From Hyphomicrobiales bacterium (GTDB taxonomy: Bacteria; Pseudomonadota; Alphaproteobacteria; Rhizobiales; JAJFHB01): 64,000 nt of DNA. The notes under the pieces were generated by a model, which saw only the letters and a program-made list of their open reading frames with translations, was not told the origin of the DNA and did no database searches. The stretch covers positions 124,001-188,000 of the forward strand of contig JAJFHE010000039.1 of NCBI GenBank assembly GCA_021775755.1, written 5' to 3'. A program made the position numbers and the translations under genes. Of the stretch, positions 52,552 to 61,613 are shown in pieces (the first letter of the stretch is position 1; every line of letters starts with the position of its first letter).

Positions 52552-52578
52552 TTGACACGATACTTTCATATTGATAAT
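52552..52578 (+). promoter_or_regulatory. Candidate sigma-70 promoter of the hyuAB-xdh operon
   Basis: TTGACA at 52552-52557 is a perfect -35 hexamer. A TGATAAT stretch at 52572-52578 gives a plausible -10 (GATAAT, 15-bp spacer; TGATAATCT could act as an extended -10). It lies just before the twin palindromes, so a repressor there would cover the start of transcription. Confidence 0.5.
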
Positions 52579-52585
52579 CTGTCAA

Positions 52586-52612
52586 CGGATATGATATCCG
52601 ATATACGGATAT
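52586..52612. promoter_or_regulatory. Twin overlapping palindromic operators upstream of hyuA2
   Basis: CGGATATGATATCCG (52586-52600) is a perfect 15-bp palindrome around one central base. It shares its right half ATATCCG with a second dyad, ATATCCG-ATATA-CGGATAT (52594-52612). The three half-sites lie directly after the candidate promoter and 39 bp before hyuA2. A nearly identical 15-mer lies upstream of the creatininase-like gene. Confidence 0.75.
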
Positions 52613-52650
52613 TAATGAAATTCGAAATTGGCGCTGACGGAGTCCGAGAC

Positions 52651-54699
52651 ATGACATTAAGAGTGGCAATCGATACGGGTGGCACATTCACCGACGTCGT
52701 CGCGATCGATGATGAGAATGGCGAGCAATATGTTGTGAAAACGCCGAGCACGCCGTCTGACCCAAGCGTGGGGCTGCTCAATGGCGTGCGTGAAATCGTC
52801 GAGATTGCCGGCCGCAGCGGCAGTGACGTCGGTCAGTTGCTGCACGGTTCGACGACGGCGACAAACGCCGTACTGGAGCACAAGTTCGACGGCCTCGGAC
52901 TGATTGTCACCAAAGGCTTCCGGCACATGATCGAGATCGCGCGCCAGTCCGTTCCAGATGGCTACGGCAACTCGTTTTTCTGGGTAAAGCCGCCGCGATT
53001 GTGTCCGTTGCATCTGGTGCGTGAGGCCGCCGCGCGGATGGACCACAACGGTGAAATCATCGACGAACTCGATGAAGAAGGTGTGGTGGTCGCAATCGAT
53101 GAGCTTGTCGAGCAGGGTGTGAATTGCATCGGTGTCTGCCTGTTACACTCTTACGCCAACGATGCTCACGAAAAGCGGATCGGCGCGTTGATCGAAGAGC
53201 GCCATCCGGGCGTCTTCTACTCCCTGTCATCGGTCGTGCTGCCGGAGTACCGCGAGTACGAGCGGGCGATGACAACACTTATCGATGTCCTCGTGAAGCC
53301 TTATTGCAAGACCTACCTGCAAAATGCAGCCGATGAAATTCGCTCCGAAGCCGGGCAAATCCCTTTCCTGATCATGCAGTCGAACGGTGGTGTGGTGCGG
53401 CACGAAACGGCCGGTGGCAAGCCCGTGACCATGTTGTTGTCGGGCCCAGCCGCAGGCGTTTTGGGTGCCATTCACATGTCGCGTCTGGCCGGGTTCGACG
53501 ACATTCTGACGCTCGATGTGGGAGGGACGTCGACAGACATCTCGCTGGTCAGCAAGTTGACGCCGCAAATGACGAGCTACTCCATGGTCGAGCACTATCC
53601 CGTGAAAACGCCGATGCTCGATATCGTCACCGTGGGCACCGGCGGTGGATCGCTCGCCTGGGTCGATGACTATGGCGGGCTGAAAGTGGGTCCCCGCAGC
53701 GCTGGTGCCGTACCCGGGCCGATCTGCTACAGCCGCGGCGGCACAAAACCGGCGGTTACGGATGCCGCCGCCGTGCTCGGGCGCCTGCCGGACGCTCTCG
53801 TTGGCGGTGGCCTGAAACTTGACATTCCTTCGTCGCAGAAAGCGTTCGATGAACTAGGTGAGCGTTTCGGCATGAGCGCTGAAGAAGTTGCCGCCGGGGT
53901 TTTTGAGATCGCCGCTGCCAATATGGTGCACGGCATTCGTCAGGTGAGTACGACGCGTGGAAGCGATCCGGGCGCCTATGCACTCGTCTCGTTCGGTGGT
54001 GCGGGTGCGATGTTTGCAACCGATGTTGCCGACTTTCTCGGCATGAAAACGGTTCTCTCGCCCCCCAATCCCGGCAACCTCTCCGCCTATGGCCTGCATG
54101 TTTGCGACGTAAAGCAAGATTACATACGGACCCTGGTGCGCCAGCAATCCAAGGCCGACGCGACCGAGATCGAGGAACAGTGGCGTGAACTTGAAGAAAC
54201 CGGTCGAGCTGCCGTTGCGTCTGAAGGTGTCGCGCCGGGCGACATCGAGCTTCTCCGTTCCGCTGACGTTCGCTATGTCGGCGAGGGTCACGAAGTGAGT
54301 GTTGCCATTGCGGCTGGAAAGACGGGTACGCACGCTATTGAGTTCATGTGGAACGATTTTCACCGGGTTCACGACGAGTCTTTCGGCTTCGAGTACAAGG
54401 GCGAACAAGATGTTGAACTCGTCAACTTGCGGGTTCAGGCAGTCGGACGGGCCAGCCGTCCGGAAGTGAAGAAGAAGCTGGACACCGACGCACAGGCCTC
54501 CCCGAGCGGTACGCGCAATGTGTTCTGGCGGGAGACAGGGTGGATCGAGTGCCCGATATACGATCGTGAATCCCTGGCAATTGGCCAGAGGGTCACCGGT
54601 CCGACAATAGTTGAGGAGTATGGCTCGACTGTCGTTGTGCCGACAAGCTGGTCGGCGCGTGCGGATCAATACGGCAATCTGATTTTGGAGAAAGTGTGA
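52651..54699 (+). CDS. hyuA: Hydantoinase/oxoprolinase subunit A, second copy (HyuA family)
   Basis: ATG 52651 (MTLRVAIDTGGTFTDVVAID) has GGAG 8 nt upstream and gives 682 residues; earlier ATGs at 52615 and 52552 run into the operator. The phosphate-binding motif DTGGTFTDV is at residues 8-16, HGSTTATNAVLE near 65, and TLDVGGTSTDISLV near 285, all intact. It is the ATP-binding half of a cyclic-amide hydrolase with the next gene. It is clearly diverged from the copy at 20999, so it is not a recent duplication. Confidence 0.92.
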   Translation: MTLRVAIDTGGTFTDVVAIDDENGEQYVVKTPSTPSDPSVGLLNGVREIVEIAGRSGSDVGQLLHGSTTATNAVLEHKFDGLGLIVTKGFRHMIEIARQSVPDGYGNSFFWVKPPRLCPLHLVREAAARMDHNGEIIDELDEEGVVVAIDELVEQGVNCIGVCLLHSYANDAHEKRIGALIEERHPGVFYSLSSVVLPEYREYERAMTTLIDVLVKPYCKTYLQNAADEIRSEAGQIPFLIMQSNGGVVRHETAGGKPVTMLLSGPAAGVLGAIHMSRLAGFDDILTLDVGGTSTDISLVSKLTPQMTSYSMVEHYPVKTPMLDIVTVGTGGGSLAWVDDYGGLKVGPRSAGAVPGPICYSRGGTKPAVTDAAAVLGRLPDALVGGGLKLDIPSSQKAFDELGERFGMSAEEVAAGVFEIAAANMVHGIRQVSTTRGSDPGAYALVSFGGAGAMFATDVADFLGMKTVLSPPNPGNLSAYGLHVCDVKQDYIRTLVRQQSKADATEIEEQWRELEETGRAAVASEGVAPGDIELLRSADVRYVGEGHEVSVAIAAGKTGTHAIEFMWNDFHRVHDESFGFEYKGEQDVELVNLRVQAVGRASRPEVKKKLDTDAQASPSGTRNVFWRETGWIECPIYDRESLAIGQRVTGPTIVEEYGSTVVVPTSWSARADQYGNLILEKV

Positions 54700-56621
54700 T
54701 GGCGGGAAAAAACGCGAAGACGACACTCGGTCCGATCGAGCTGGAAGTCATTACCGGAACGATCAGGTCGGCGGAGCTTGAAATCGAGGCCGCGGTCGAG
54801 CGCACATCGCGCTCACCGATGATCCGCGATCAGCACGACTATCGGGTGGCCTTGTTTGATGCCAAGGGCCGCAAGCTGACGGGGCGGTCCTACTCGGCGC
54901 TGGTCGAGCCGGTGTTTGAGTATTTCGACGACGGCGATATCCATCCAGGCGATGTGTTCTTCTGGAACGATCCCTATAATTCCTGCGGTGGCATTGGCCA
55001 TGTGCCGGACCTGTGCACTACCGTGCCGATCTTCCATGAAGAGCGTCTGATCGGTTTCAGCCAGGTGTTCGGGCACCACGATGATGTCGGCGGTGCGGTG
55101 CCGGGCTCGCTGCCGGTCGATGCTCGCGACATGTGGGCGGAAGGTCTCGTTATCCCGCCCATCAAGCTTTACGACAAAGGCGTGCTCAACGAAGCGGCCT
55201 ACAAGATCGTGTTTCGCAACTCGCGCCTCGGCGAACACTTGCGCGGCGATGTTGATGCCGAGATCGGTGCGGCGCTTCTTGGTTCGCGGCGCATCACGGC
55301 GATGGCTGAGCGCTACGGCATAGATGCTCTGGAATCGGCTTTTGACACGATCCTGGAGAACTGCGCTGCCACCATTCGGCGCGAACTGCTGCCGAAGATC
55401 AAGAACGGAACCTATACCTGGGAAGACTTTGTCGAGTGCGATGGCGTTGAGCGTGACAAGATCCACGCCTTCCGCCTGACAATGACCAAGACGGACGACA
55501 AGATTTTTCTCGATTTCAGCGGAACCGACCCCGAAGCCGCCGGCCCGATCAACTGGCCGATCGACTATGCGGACGGCAAGTTCATCCGCAAGTTCATGGC
55601 GCCGGTTCTCCGGTCGCTTGCGGATTCACCCGAACGCGCCGCGGAGATCGACATGAACGAAGGGGCAATCGATGTCCTTGAAGTGAAATTCCCGGAAAAG
55701 GGGACGTTGGTCACGCCGACCTTCGGCAAGCCGACCGGGATGCGGTTCTTCCTGTTCCTGCGCGTGCTCGGCACCTTCGCCGGGGCGCTGGCAAAGGCCA
55801 CCGGCGGGCGCATGCCGGCGGATCATGAAACCATCCGCATCTGGGGTATGCATGGTGGGCGCAATCAGGACGAATTCTACCTGTTCCGCGAAGTGCTTGG
55901 CGGCGGTGGGCCCGGGCGCCCCTGGGCCGACGGCAGCGACGTCGTGCACATTGTGCCCAACTCGAGAAACCTTCCGGCTGAATTTTCAGAAACGCGCTAT
56001 CCGATACGTGTTGAAAAACTAGGTCTCGCCCGCGATTCTGCCGGCGCCGGTTACCGGCGTGGAGGGTTCGGTTACAACAAACAGATCCGTACTCTGGGAG
56101 ACGCCACATTGCTGTCAAACGCCGATCGCTCCTTCATCAACTGCTATGGCGTGAACGGCGGCAAGGCGGGTGGGCTTTACGGAGTTACGATCGAGCAGCC
56201 AGATGGCTCGGAAGTCGAAGCGCCTGGCATGTCGGACGACAGGGTCGTTCCCGCCGGCGGTATTGTCAAACTGCAGACGACCGGCGGCGGCGGCTGGGGC
56301 GACCCGTTGGCGCGGGAACCCGAACTGGTCTGCTATGACGTGTTGTGCGGTTTGGTATCGCCGGACGCGGCCCAAAGCGATTACGGTGTTGTGGTCGCCA
56401 AGGATGGCAATGCGTTTGTCGTCGATGAAGCGGCGACCGGTGCGTTGCGGACCAAACTCGCAGCCGCACGGGGAGAACTCAACATGTTCGACCGTGGCCC
56501 GGTCGTCGACGACCTCAGACGGAAGGGCGAAATCGACTGGCCGGAAGGCTGGCAGGATCCGGATGAAGGATGGCATGCTGTGGACGCAGACGGCAGGTCG
56601 GACGCTGAACGGGCGGCCTGA
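54699..56621 (+). CDS. hyuB: Hydantoinase/oxoprolinase subunit B, second copy (HyuB family)
   Basis: ATG 54699 shares one base with the hyuA stop; GGAGAAAG is the ribosome site. The 640-residue protein shows LEVITGTIRSAELEIEAAVE, PGDVFFWNDPYNSCGGIGHVPD and the terminal glycine-rich motif LQTTGGGGWGDPLAREPELV. After that motif it keeps a tail of about 110 residues (VLCGLVSPDAAQSDYGVVVA and beyond) that the block A HyuB lacks. It forms an ATP-dependent hydrolase with HyuA2. The molybdenum hydroxylase genes follow. Confidence 0.92.
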   Translation: MAGKNAKTTLGPIELEVITGTIRSAELEIEAAVERTSRSPMIRDQHDYRVALFDAKGRKLTGRSYSALVEPVFEYFDDGDIHPGDVFFWNDPYNSCGGIGHVPDLCTTVPIFHEERLIGFSQVFGHHDDVGGAVPGSLPVDARDMWAEGLVIPPIKLYDKGVLNEAAYKIVFRNSRLGEHLRGDVDAEIGAALLGSRRITAMAERYGIDALESAFDTILENCAATIRRELLPKIKNGTYTWEDFVECDGVERDKIHAFRLTMTKTDDKIFLDFSGTDPEAAGPINWPIDYADGKFIRKFMAPVLRSLADSPERAAEIDMNEGAIDVLEVKFPEKGTLVTPTFGKPTGMRFFLFLRVLGTFAGALAKATGGRMPADHETIRIWGMHGGRNQDEFYLFREVLGGGGPGRPWADGSDVVHIVPNSRNLPAEFSETRYPIRVEKLGLARDSAGAGYRRGGFGYNKQIRTLGDATLLSNADRSFINCYGVNGGKAGGLYGVTIEQPDGSEVEAPGMSDDRVVPAGGIVKLQTTGGGGWGDPLAREPELVCYDVLCGLVSPDAAQSDYGVVVAKDGNAFVVDEAATGALRTKLAAARGELNMFDRGPVVDDLRRKGEIDWPEGWQDPDEGWHAVDADGRSDAERAA

Positions 56622-56660
56622 CCGCCGCCAAGGATAGGCGTTGAGACAAGGGTGGATCTG

Positions 56661-58127
56661 ATGTCCGGCACGGTTCGGTTTGTTTTGGGGAGCGAGCTTC
56701 GCGAATTGAGCGATGTTCGCCCGACCCAAACAGTGCTTGAGTATTTGAGAACCGTTGAGAAACGATGCGGGACAAAGGAAGGCTGTGCCGAAGGCGATTG
56801 TGGTGCGTGTACCGTTGCCCTGGGAGAGCCCGATGAAGCCGGCGAGATGCATTATCGCGCCGTCAACGCGTGTATCCAGTTCGTTCCGACGCTGCACGGC
56901 AGGCATCTGATCACGATTGAGGATCTGAGGCAGGCCGACGGTTCGCTCCATCCTGCGCAGGAGGCAATGGTGCGAACGCACGGCTCGCAGTGCGGCTTCT
57001 GTACGCCTGGATTTGTGATGTCGCTCTATGCCCGCTATCGCACAGGCGAGCCCCCTGACGCGGCGGAAACCGACGATCTTCTCGCGGGAAATCTCTGCCG
57101 GTGCACGGGCTACGGTCCCATCATTGCCTCAGCGCAGCAAATGTTCGAACTGCCGGAGCCGCAAGCGATCGCGTGCGAACAGCCTGAGGTGATCGAGGCG
57201 TTGCGGGAGGACAGCGATGCAACCGGCCTCGAACTGCGCGGTGGGGCACAATCGTATTATGCACCTCAAACGGCGGACGGGTTGGCTTCGCTTCTTCTTG
57301 AGCATCCCGACGCAACCATTCTGGCCGGCGGCACCGATGTCGGTCTGTGGGTCACGAAGCTGCACCGTGATCTGGAATGCGTCATCTACATTGGCGATGT
57401 GTCCGACCTGAAGGCCGTGCAGCAAACGCAACGCGGACTGGAGATACCGGCCGCGGCGACTTATGCGGACGCCCATGATGCTGTCGGGAAGCACTACCCT
57501 GATTTCGGAGAATTGATCCGGCGGATCGGATCGACCCAGATCAGGAACCTTGGAACGGTCTGCGGCAATGTTGCGAACGGCTCACCGATCGGTGACATGC
57601 CGCCGGCGTTGATTGCGCTCGGCGCGACGCTGGTTTTGCGCAAAGGCAAAGAGCGCCGCGAAATGCCGGTTGAGGAGTTCTTTGTAGAGTATGGGGTGCA
57701 AGCTATTGAGCCCGGCGAATTCGTTGAGCGGATCATCCTTCCACTCGATGGACAGAAGCTTTTTAAGGCCTACAAGATATCCAAACGTTTCGATCAGGAC
57801 ATCTCTGCGGTGTGTGCCGCCTTCAGTCTCGATCTGGATGACGGCAACACGGTTCGCGAAGCGCGCATTTGCTACGGCGGGATGGCTGGAGTTCCGAAGC
57901 GGGCGGAGCACGCGGAAGCCGCATTGCAAGGAAAGCCCTTGGAACTCGATGCGGTCAAAGCGGCGATGGCCGCCATGGCAAGCGATTTCACTCCAATGAC
58001 CGACATGCGCGCGAGCGCTGAGTATCGTATGCGGGTTGCGCAAAACCTGCTGATGAAGTGCTACCTGGAGACACAACCGGGTACACAGCCTATACGGCTT
58101 GCAGGTAGTGCGGGGATCAAGCCATGA
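56661..58127 (+). CDS. xdhA: Xanthine dehydrogenase small subunit (Fe-S plus FAD)
   Basis: ATG 56661 gives 488 residues; GTG 56652 is possible. The N-terminal half has both [2Fe-2S] clusters (GCAEGDCGACTVALGEP, GSQCGFCTPGFVM, NLCRCTGYGPII). The C-terminal half has the FAD domain (LAGGTDVGLWVTKL; GSTQIRNLGTVCGNVANGSPIGDMPP). This fused Fe-S/FAD layout is that of two-subunit bacterial xanthine dehydrogenases, unlike the three-gene M-S-L arrangement in block A. It overlaps xdhB by ATGA. Confidence 0.94.
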   Translation: MSGTVRFVLGSELRELSDVRPTQTVLEYLRTVEKRCGTKEGCAEGDCGACTVALGEPDEAGEMHYRAVNACIQFVPTLHGRHLITIEDLRQADGSLHPAQEAMVRTHGSQCGFCTPGFVMSLYARYRTGEPPDAAETDDLLAGNLCRCTGYGPIIASAQQMFELPEPQAIACEQPEVIEALREDSDATGLELRGGAQSYYAPQTADGLASLLLEHPDATILAGGTDVGLWVTKLHRDLECVIYIGDVSDLKAVQQTQRGLEIPAAATYADAHDAVGKHYPDFGELIRRIGSTQIRNLGTVCGNVANGSPIGDMPPALIALGATLVLRKGKERREMPVEEFFVEYGVQAIEPGEFVERIILPLDGQKLFKAYKISKRFDQDISAVCAAFSLDLDDGNTVREARICYGGMAGVPKRAEHAEAALQGKPLELDAVKAAMAAMASDFTPMTDMRASAEYRMRVAQNLLMKCYLETQPGTQPIRLAGSAGIKP

Positions 58128-60481
58128 GCGATCACGCATTCGACGAGCGGCATGCAGGAGGTGGCCAGTCCGCGGTCGTTGGTGGCGTTCATCAAATGTT
58201 GATCCACGATAGTGCGGAACGCCATGTGAGCGGGGAGGCTGTTTACGTCGACGACATTCCTGAGCCCCGCGATCTTCTTCACCTCTATATTTTCAAGAGC
58301 CAGCGCGCCCATGCACGATTCCGGCTGAGTAATCTCGAAGCCGCTGCCGCTGCACCGGGTGTCGCTCGGGTACTCACGTCAGAAGATGTCGATGGGAAAA
58401 ACGACTTCGGCCACGTCAATATCGGTGACGATCCGGTGCTTGCCGAAGGCGTTGTGCTGTTCCCCGGTCAACCTGTTTTTGCGGTCGCCGCGGATACCAT
58501 AGAAGAGGCCCGGCGCGCGGCTCAGCTTGTGGAGATTGAATACGAAGACCTGCCGCCCGTCATCACAATCGAAGACGCGTTGCAGGCGAAGTCCTTTCTC
58601 TGCCCGCCTCACGTCCTGAAACAGGGCGATGCGGCGTCGGCTCTGAGAACGGCTCCGCACCACCTGCAGAACACGTTCCGCTGCGGGGCGCAGGAGCATT
58701 TCTACCTGGAGGGACAGGTCGCGATGGCCGTTCCGAAGGAAGAAGGTGACGTCCACATCTATAGTGCAACGCAAGATCCCTCGGCGGTACAGCACCTTGT
58801 GGCGCGTGTCATCGGGCGGCCGGCAAATGCAGTGATGGTGGAAGTGCGCCGGATGGGTGGAGCCTTTGGTGGCAAGGAAACCTTTGCGACCCTGTTTGCC
58901 GCGATCGCTGCCATCGCTGCGATCAAGACCGGCAGGCCCGCGAAGTGCCGGCTCGACCGGGATGATGACATGATCATCACCGGCAAGCGGCACGAAACAC
59001 GCTTCGATTATGATGTCGGTTTCGATGACGATGGACGCGTGCTTGGCCTCGACCTGAGCCTTGCCATGCGCTGTGGTTACTCGCACGATCAGTCGATCCC
59101 GATCCTCGACCGGGCAATTTCACATTGCGACAACGCGTATTTTTTGAGCGACGTTACGATCACCGGCTACGCCTGCAAGACCAATACCGCGTCCAACTGT
59201 GCCTTCCGAGGTTTCGGCTCGCCGCAAGCGATGCTTGGCATCGAGCGCGTGATGGACGACATCGCATTCCACCTCGGCAAAGAGCCCTACGAGGTTCGGA
59301 TGGCGAACATGTACGGAGTGACCGAGCGCAACGTCACGCCTTATGACTGGAAGATCAACTGCAACATCCTGCCCCGCATTCTGGAAGAGCTCGAAGAGGC
59401 TGCTTCGTACGCAAAGCGGCGACAGGCGGTGAAGGCGTTCAATGCCGAAAGCGAGTGGCTCAAGAAGGGCATAGCACTGTTTCCGATGAAGTACGGCGTC
59501 GGCTTTACCGCGTCGTTCCTCAATCAGGCCGGAGCGCTCATTCACGTCTATCAGGACGGCAGCGTTTACCTCAATCATGGCGGCACCGAAATGGGGCAGG
59601 GGCTTTACCAGAAAGTCGCCCAGATCGTCGCGGAGGAACTGCAGATTGACGTCGCTCACGTCAAAATCTCCAGCACCGTTACGGACAAAGTACCGAACAC
59701 GACAGCTACCGCGGCATCGTCCGGCACGGATATGAACGGCGCGGCGGCGCAGATCGCCGCGCGCAAGATCAGAAGCCGTCTGACGGAGTTTGCGGCGGCG
59801 AAACACAATATCGAACCTGACCGTATCCGGTTCGAGGCCGGCATGGTTCAGATCGGCAACGAACAGGTACGGTTCGAAGATCTCGTCCTAGATGCGTATA
59901 TGAACCTTGTGTCGCTGTCGGCAACCGGCTTCTACACGAACCCCGACATCAAAGTAGACCCGGGCACGATGAAGGGCCGTCCCTACCACTACTATGTTTA
60001 TGGTGGGGCGGTCGTCGAGTCGCTGATCGACACGCTGACCGGGGAAAGCCGGATCACGCGCATTGACATCGTGCATGATGTCGGAAAGTCGATTAATCCG
60101 GCACTCGATATGGGGCAGCTTGAGGGCGGCTTCATACAGGGCATGGGCTGGCTCACAACGGAAGAGGTTGTTTGGGACGACAAGACCGGAGAACTCAGGA
60201 CACACGCGCCATCCACATACAAAATCCCCGTGTGCAGCGACCGGCCGAAGGAATTCAACATGCACCTCGTCGACTGGTCGGAGAACGCGGAAGACGTTGT
60301 CTACCGCTCAAAGGCAATCGGCGAGCCGCCGCTCAACCTCGCCGTTTCCGTCTTCAATTCGATCACCGATGCGGTTGCGAGCGTTGCCGACTACAAGATA
60401 TGTCCGAAGCTCAACGCGCCGGCGACACCGGAAGCGATATTGCGTGCGGTGGAAGACCTGAAGGGCGTAAGTTTACCGTAG
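58124..60481 (+). CDS. xdhB: Xanthine dehydrogenase large (molybdopterin) subunit
   Basis: This 785-residue protein has the XdhB marks: GGAFGGKE near residue 243, QEHFYLEGQVAMAVP with the active-site Glu near 195, SNCAFRGFGSPQ with the substrate-binding Arg near 360, and the catalytic Glu in KAIGEPPLNLAVS near 735. These residues match purine-binding xanthine dehydrogenases, so hydroxylation of a purine-like ring is plausible. Related heterocycles such as hydantoins cannot be ruled out. It is the fourth gene of the hyuA-hyuB-xdhA-xdhB-xdhC operon. Confidence 0.94.
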   Translation: MSDHAFDERHAGGGQSAVVGGVHQMLIHDSAERHVSGEAVYVDDIPEPRDLLHLYIFKSQRAHARFRLSNLEAAAAAPGVARVLTSEDVDGKNDFGHVNIGDDPVLAEGVVLFPGQPVFAVAADTIEEARRAAQLVEIEYEDLPPVITIEDALQAKSFLCPPHVLKQGDAASALRTAPHHLQNTFRCGAQEHFYLEGQVAMAVPKEEGDVHIYSATQDPSAVQHLVARVIGRPANAVMVEVRRMGGAFGGKETFATLFAAIAAIAAIKTGRPAKCRLDRDDDMIITGKRHETRFDYDVGFDDDGRVLGLDLSLAMRCGYSHDQSIPILDRAISHCDNAYFLSDVTITGYACKTNTASNCAFRGFGSPQAMLGIERVMDDIAFHLGKEPYEVRMANMYGVTERNVTPYDWKINCNILPRILEELEEAASYAKRRQAVKAFNAESEWLKKGIALFPMKYGVGFTASFLNQAGALIHVYQDGSVYLNHGGTEMGQGLYQKVAQIVAEELQIDVAHVKISSTVTDKVPNTTATAASSGTDMNGAAAQIAARKIRSRLTEFAAAKHNIEPDRIRFEAGMVQIGNEQVRFEDLVLDAYMNLVSLSATGFYTNPDIKVDPGTMKGRPYHYYVYGGAVVESLIDTLTGESRITRIDIVHDVGKSINPALDMGQLEGGFIQGMGWLTTEEVVWDDKTGELRTHAPSTYKIPVCSDRPKEFNMHLVDWSENAEDVVYRSKAIGEPPLNLAVSVFNSITDAVASVADYKICPKLNAPATPEAILRAVEDLKGVSLP

Positions 60482-60482
60482 C

Positions 60483-61550
60483 GTGGACTTCGCGATCAGC
60501 ACGGGCAAAACGATGCATCACGACTGGATTTCATATGCCCGCGACGAGTTGAGCAACAACCGTCCAATCGTGCTTGTCACGGTCGCCGAGGTCGCGGGCT
60601 CGGCACCGCGGGGGGCCGGTGCGTGTCTCGCCGTCGGCATTGATAACGTTTGCGGCAACATTGGCGGCGGCAATCTTGAGTACAGTGCCATAGAGCGGTC
60701 GCGCCAACTCATGCAGACCGCCGGCCGCCAAGGATTTGAGCTTGAGCAGGTAGCGTTGGGCCCAAGTCTCGGTCAGTGTTGCGGCGGTAACGTCACTTTG
60801 GCCTACGAAGTGTTGGGGGGCGATGACCTCTTGTGGCTCGACGGCGCCTGTGCGGCAGAGCCCGGCCACCTCATATTGAGCGAGTTTTCCGCAAGCGATG
60901 GGCGGCGTACGATTTTGTGCGGCCGTGCCGAGGCACGCGATTTGGCTGTGGCTCTCGGAACAGACGCCGCAGCGGCAGATGCTGCACCCTGCCAGCTGAT
61001 CCGCGGCGCATCGGCAGACCGGTTCATCCTCGTCCGCAATGCAGCGGAAGTCTTGCCGCTGGTTGTCTTGTTCGGGGCGGGCCACGTCGGCAAGGCATTG
61101 GTGCACATACTTGCCGAACTGCCCTTGCGTGTCCTTTGGATCGACACCCGACCTGAAATGTTTGCTTCGACGTCGAGCTCGAACGTTGAGCAGAGGGCGA
61201 GCGCCATTCCCGAAAGCGATGTGTGGCAGGCACCGCCAGGTGCGTCTTACCTGGTGATGACCCATGATCACGGCCTCGATCAGGAGATATGCGCGGCTGT
61301 TTTGAAGCGCGGCGACTTTGCCTTTCTCGGCCTGATCGGCTCGAAGACCAAGCGGCAAAGGTTCATGAAGGAGTTCAGGTCGCGCGGTTTGGATTCAAAG
61401 GTTCTGGATCGCCTGACGTGCCCGATAGGCGTTGCCGGCATATCCGGAAAACGGCCGGAGAGCATTGCCGTTGCGGTTGCCGCACAACTGTTGCAGGTGC
61501 TTGAAGGCCGACACGCCACCAGCGCCCAGACAAGCGACGTCGATACGTGA
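60483..61550 (+). CDS. xdhC: XdhC-type molybdenum cofactor insertion protein
   Basis: This 355-residue protein from GTG 60483 (ATG 60513, MHHDWISYARDELSN, is more like the family start). It shows XdhC features: NIGGGNLEYSAIERSRQLM, GQCCGGNVTLAYE, the Rossmann segment VVLFGAGHVGKALVHIL, and FLGLIGSKTKRQRFMKEF with CPIGVAGISGKRPESIAVAVAAQLL at the end. XdhC binds Mo-cofactor, promotes its sulfuration and inserts it into XdhB. It is the only such chaperone in the window and might also serve the block A hydroxylase. Confidence 0.92.
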   Translation: MDFAISTGKTMHHDWISYARDELSNNRPIVLVTVAEVAGSAPRGAGACLAVGIDNVCGNIGGGNLEYSAIERSRQLMQTAGRQGFELEQVALGPSLGQCCGGNVTLAYEVLGGDDLLWLDGACAAEPGHLILSEFSASDGRRTILCGRAEARDLAVALGTDAAAADAAPCQLIRGASADRFILVRNAAEVLPLVVLFGAGHVGKALVHILAELPLRVLWIDTRPEMFASTSSSNVEQRASAIPESDVWQAPPGASYLVMTHDHGLDQEICAAVLKRGDFAFLGLIGSKTKRQRFMKEFRSRGLDSKVLDRLTCPIGVAGISGKRPESIAVAVAAQLLQVLEGRHATSAQTSDVDT

Positions 61551-61565
61551 ACCCGCAAAAGAATG

Positions 61566-61594
61566 TGGCGGAACGGTCGATGACCATTCCGCCA
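61566..61594 (-). terminator. Hairpin terminator between convergent genes
   Basis: TGGCGGAA (61566-61573) pairs with TTCCGCCA (61587-61594); three more pairs GGT/ACC extend it after one mismatch. On the reverse strand it is followed by CATTCTTTTGC, a short T-run, so it should end the amidohydrolase transcript. It may also slow xdhC read-through. Confidence 0.65.
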
Positions 61595-61613
61595 GTTGGA
61601 GAGAGCGGGAGGA

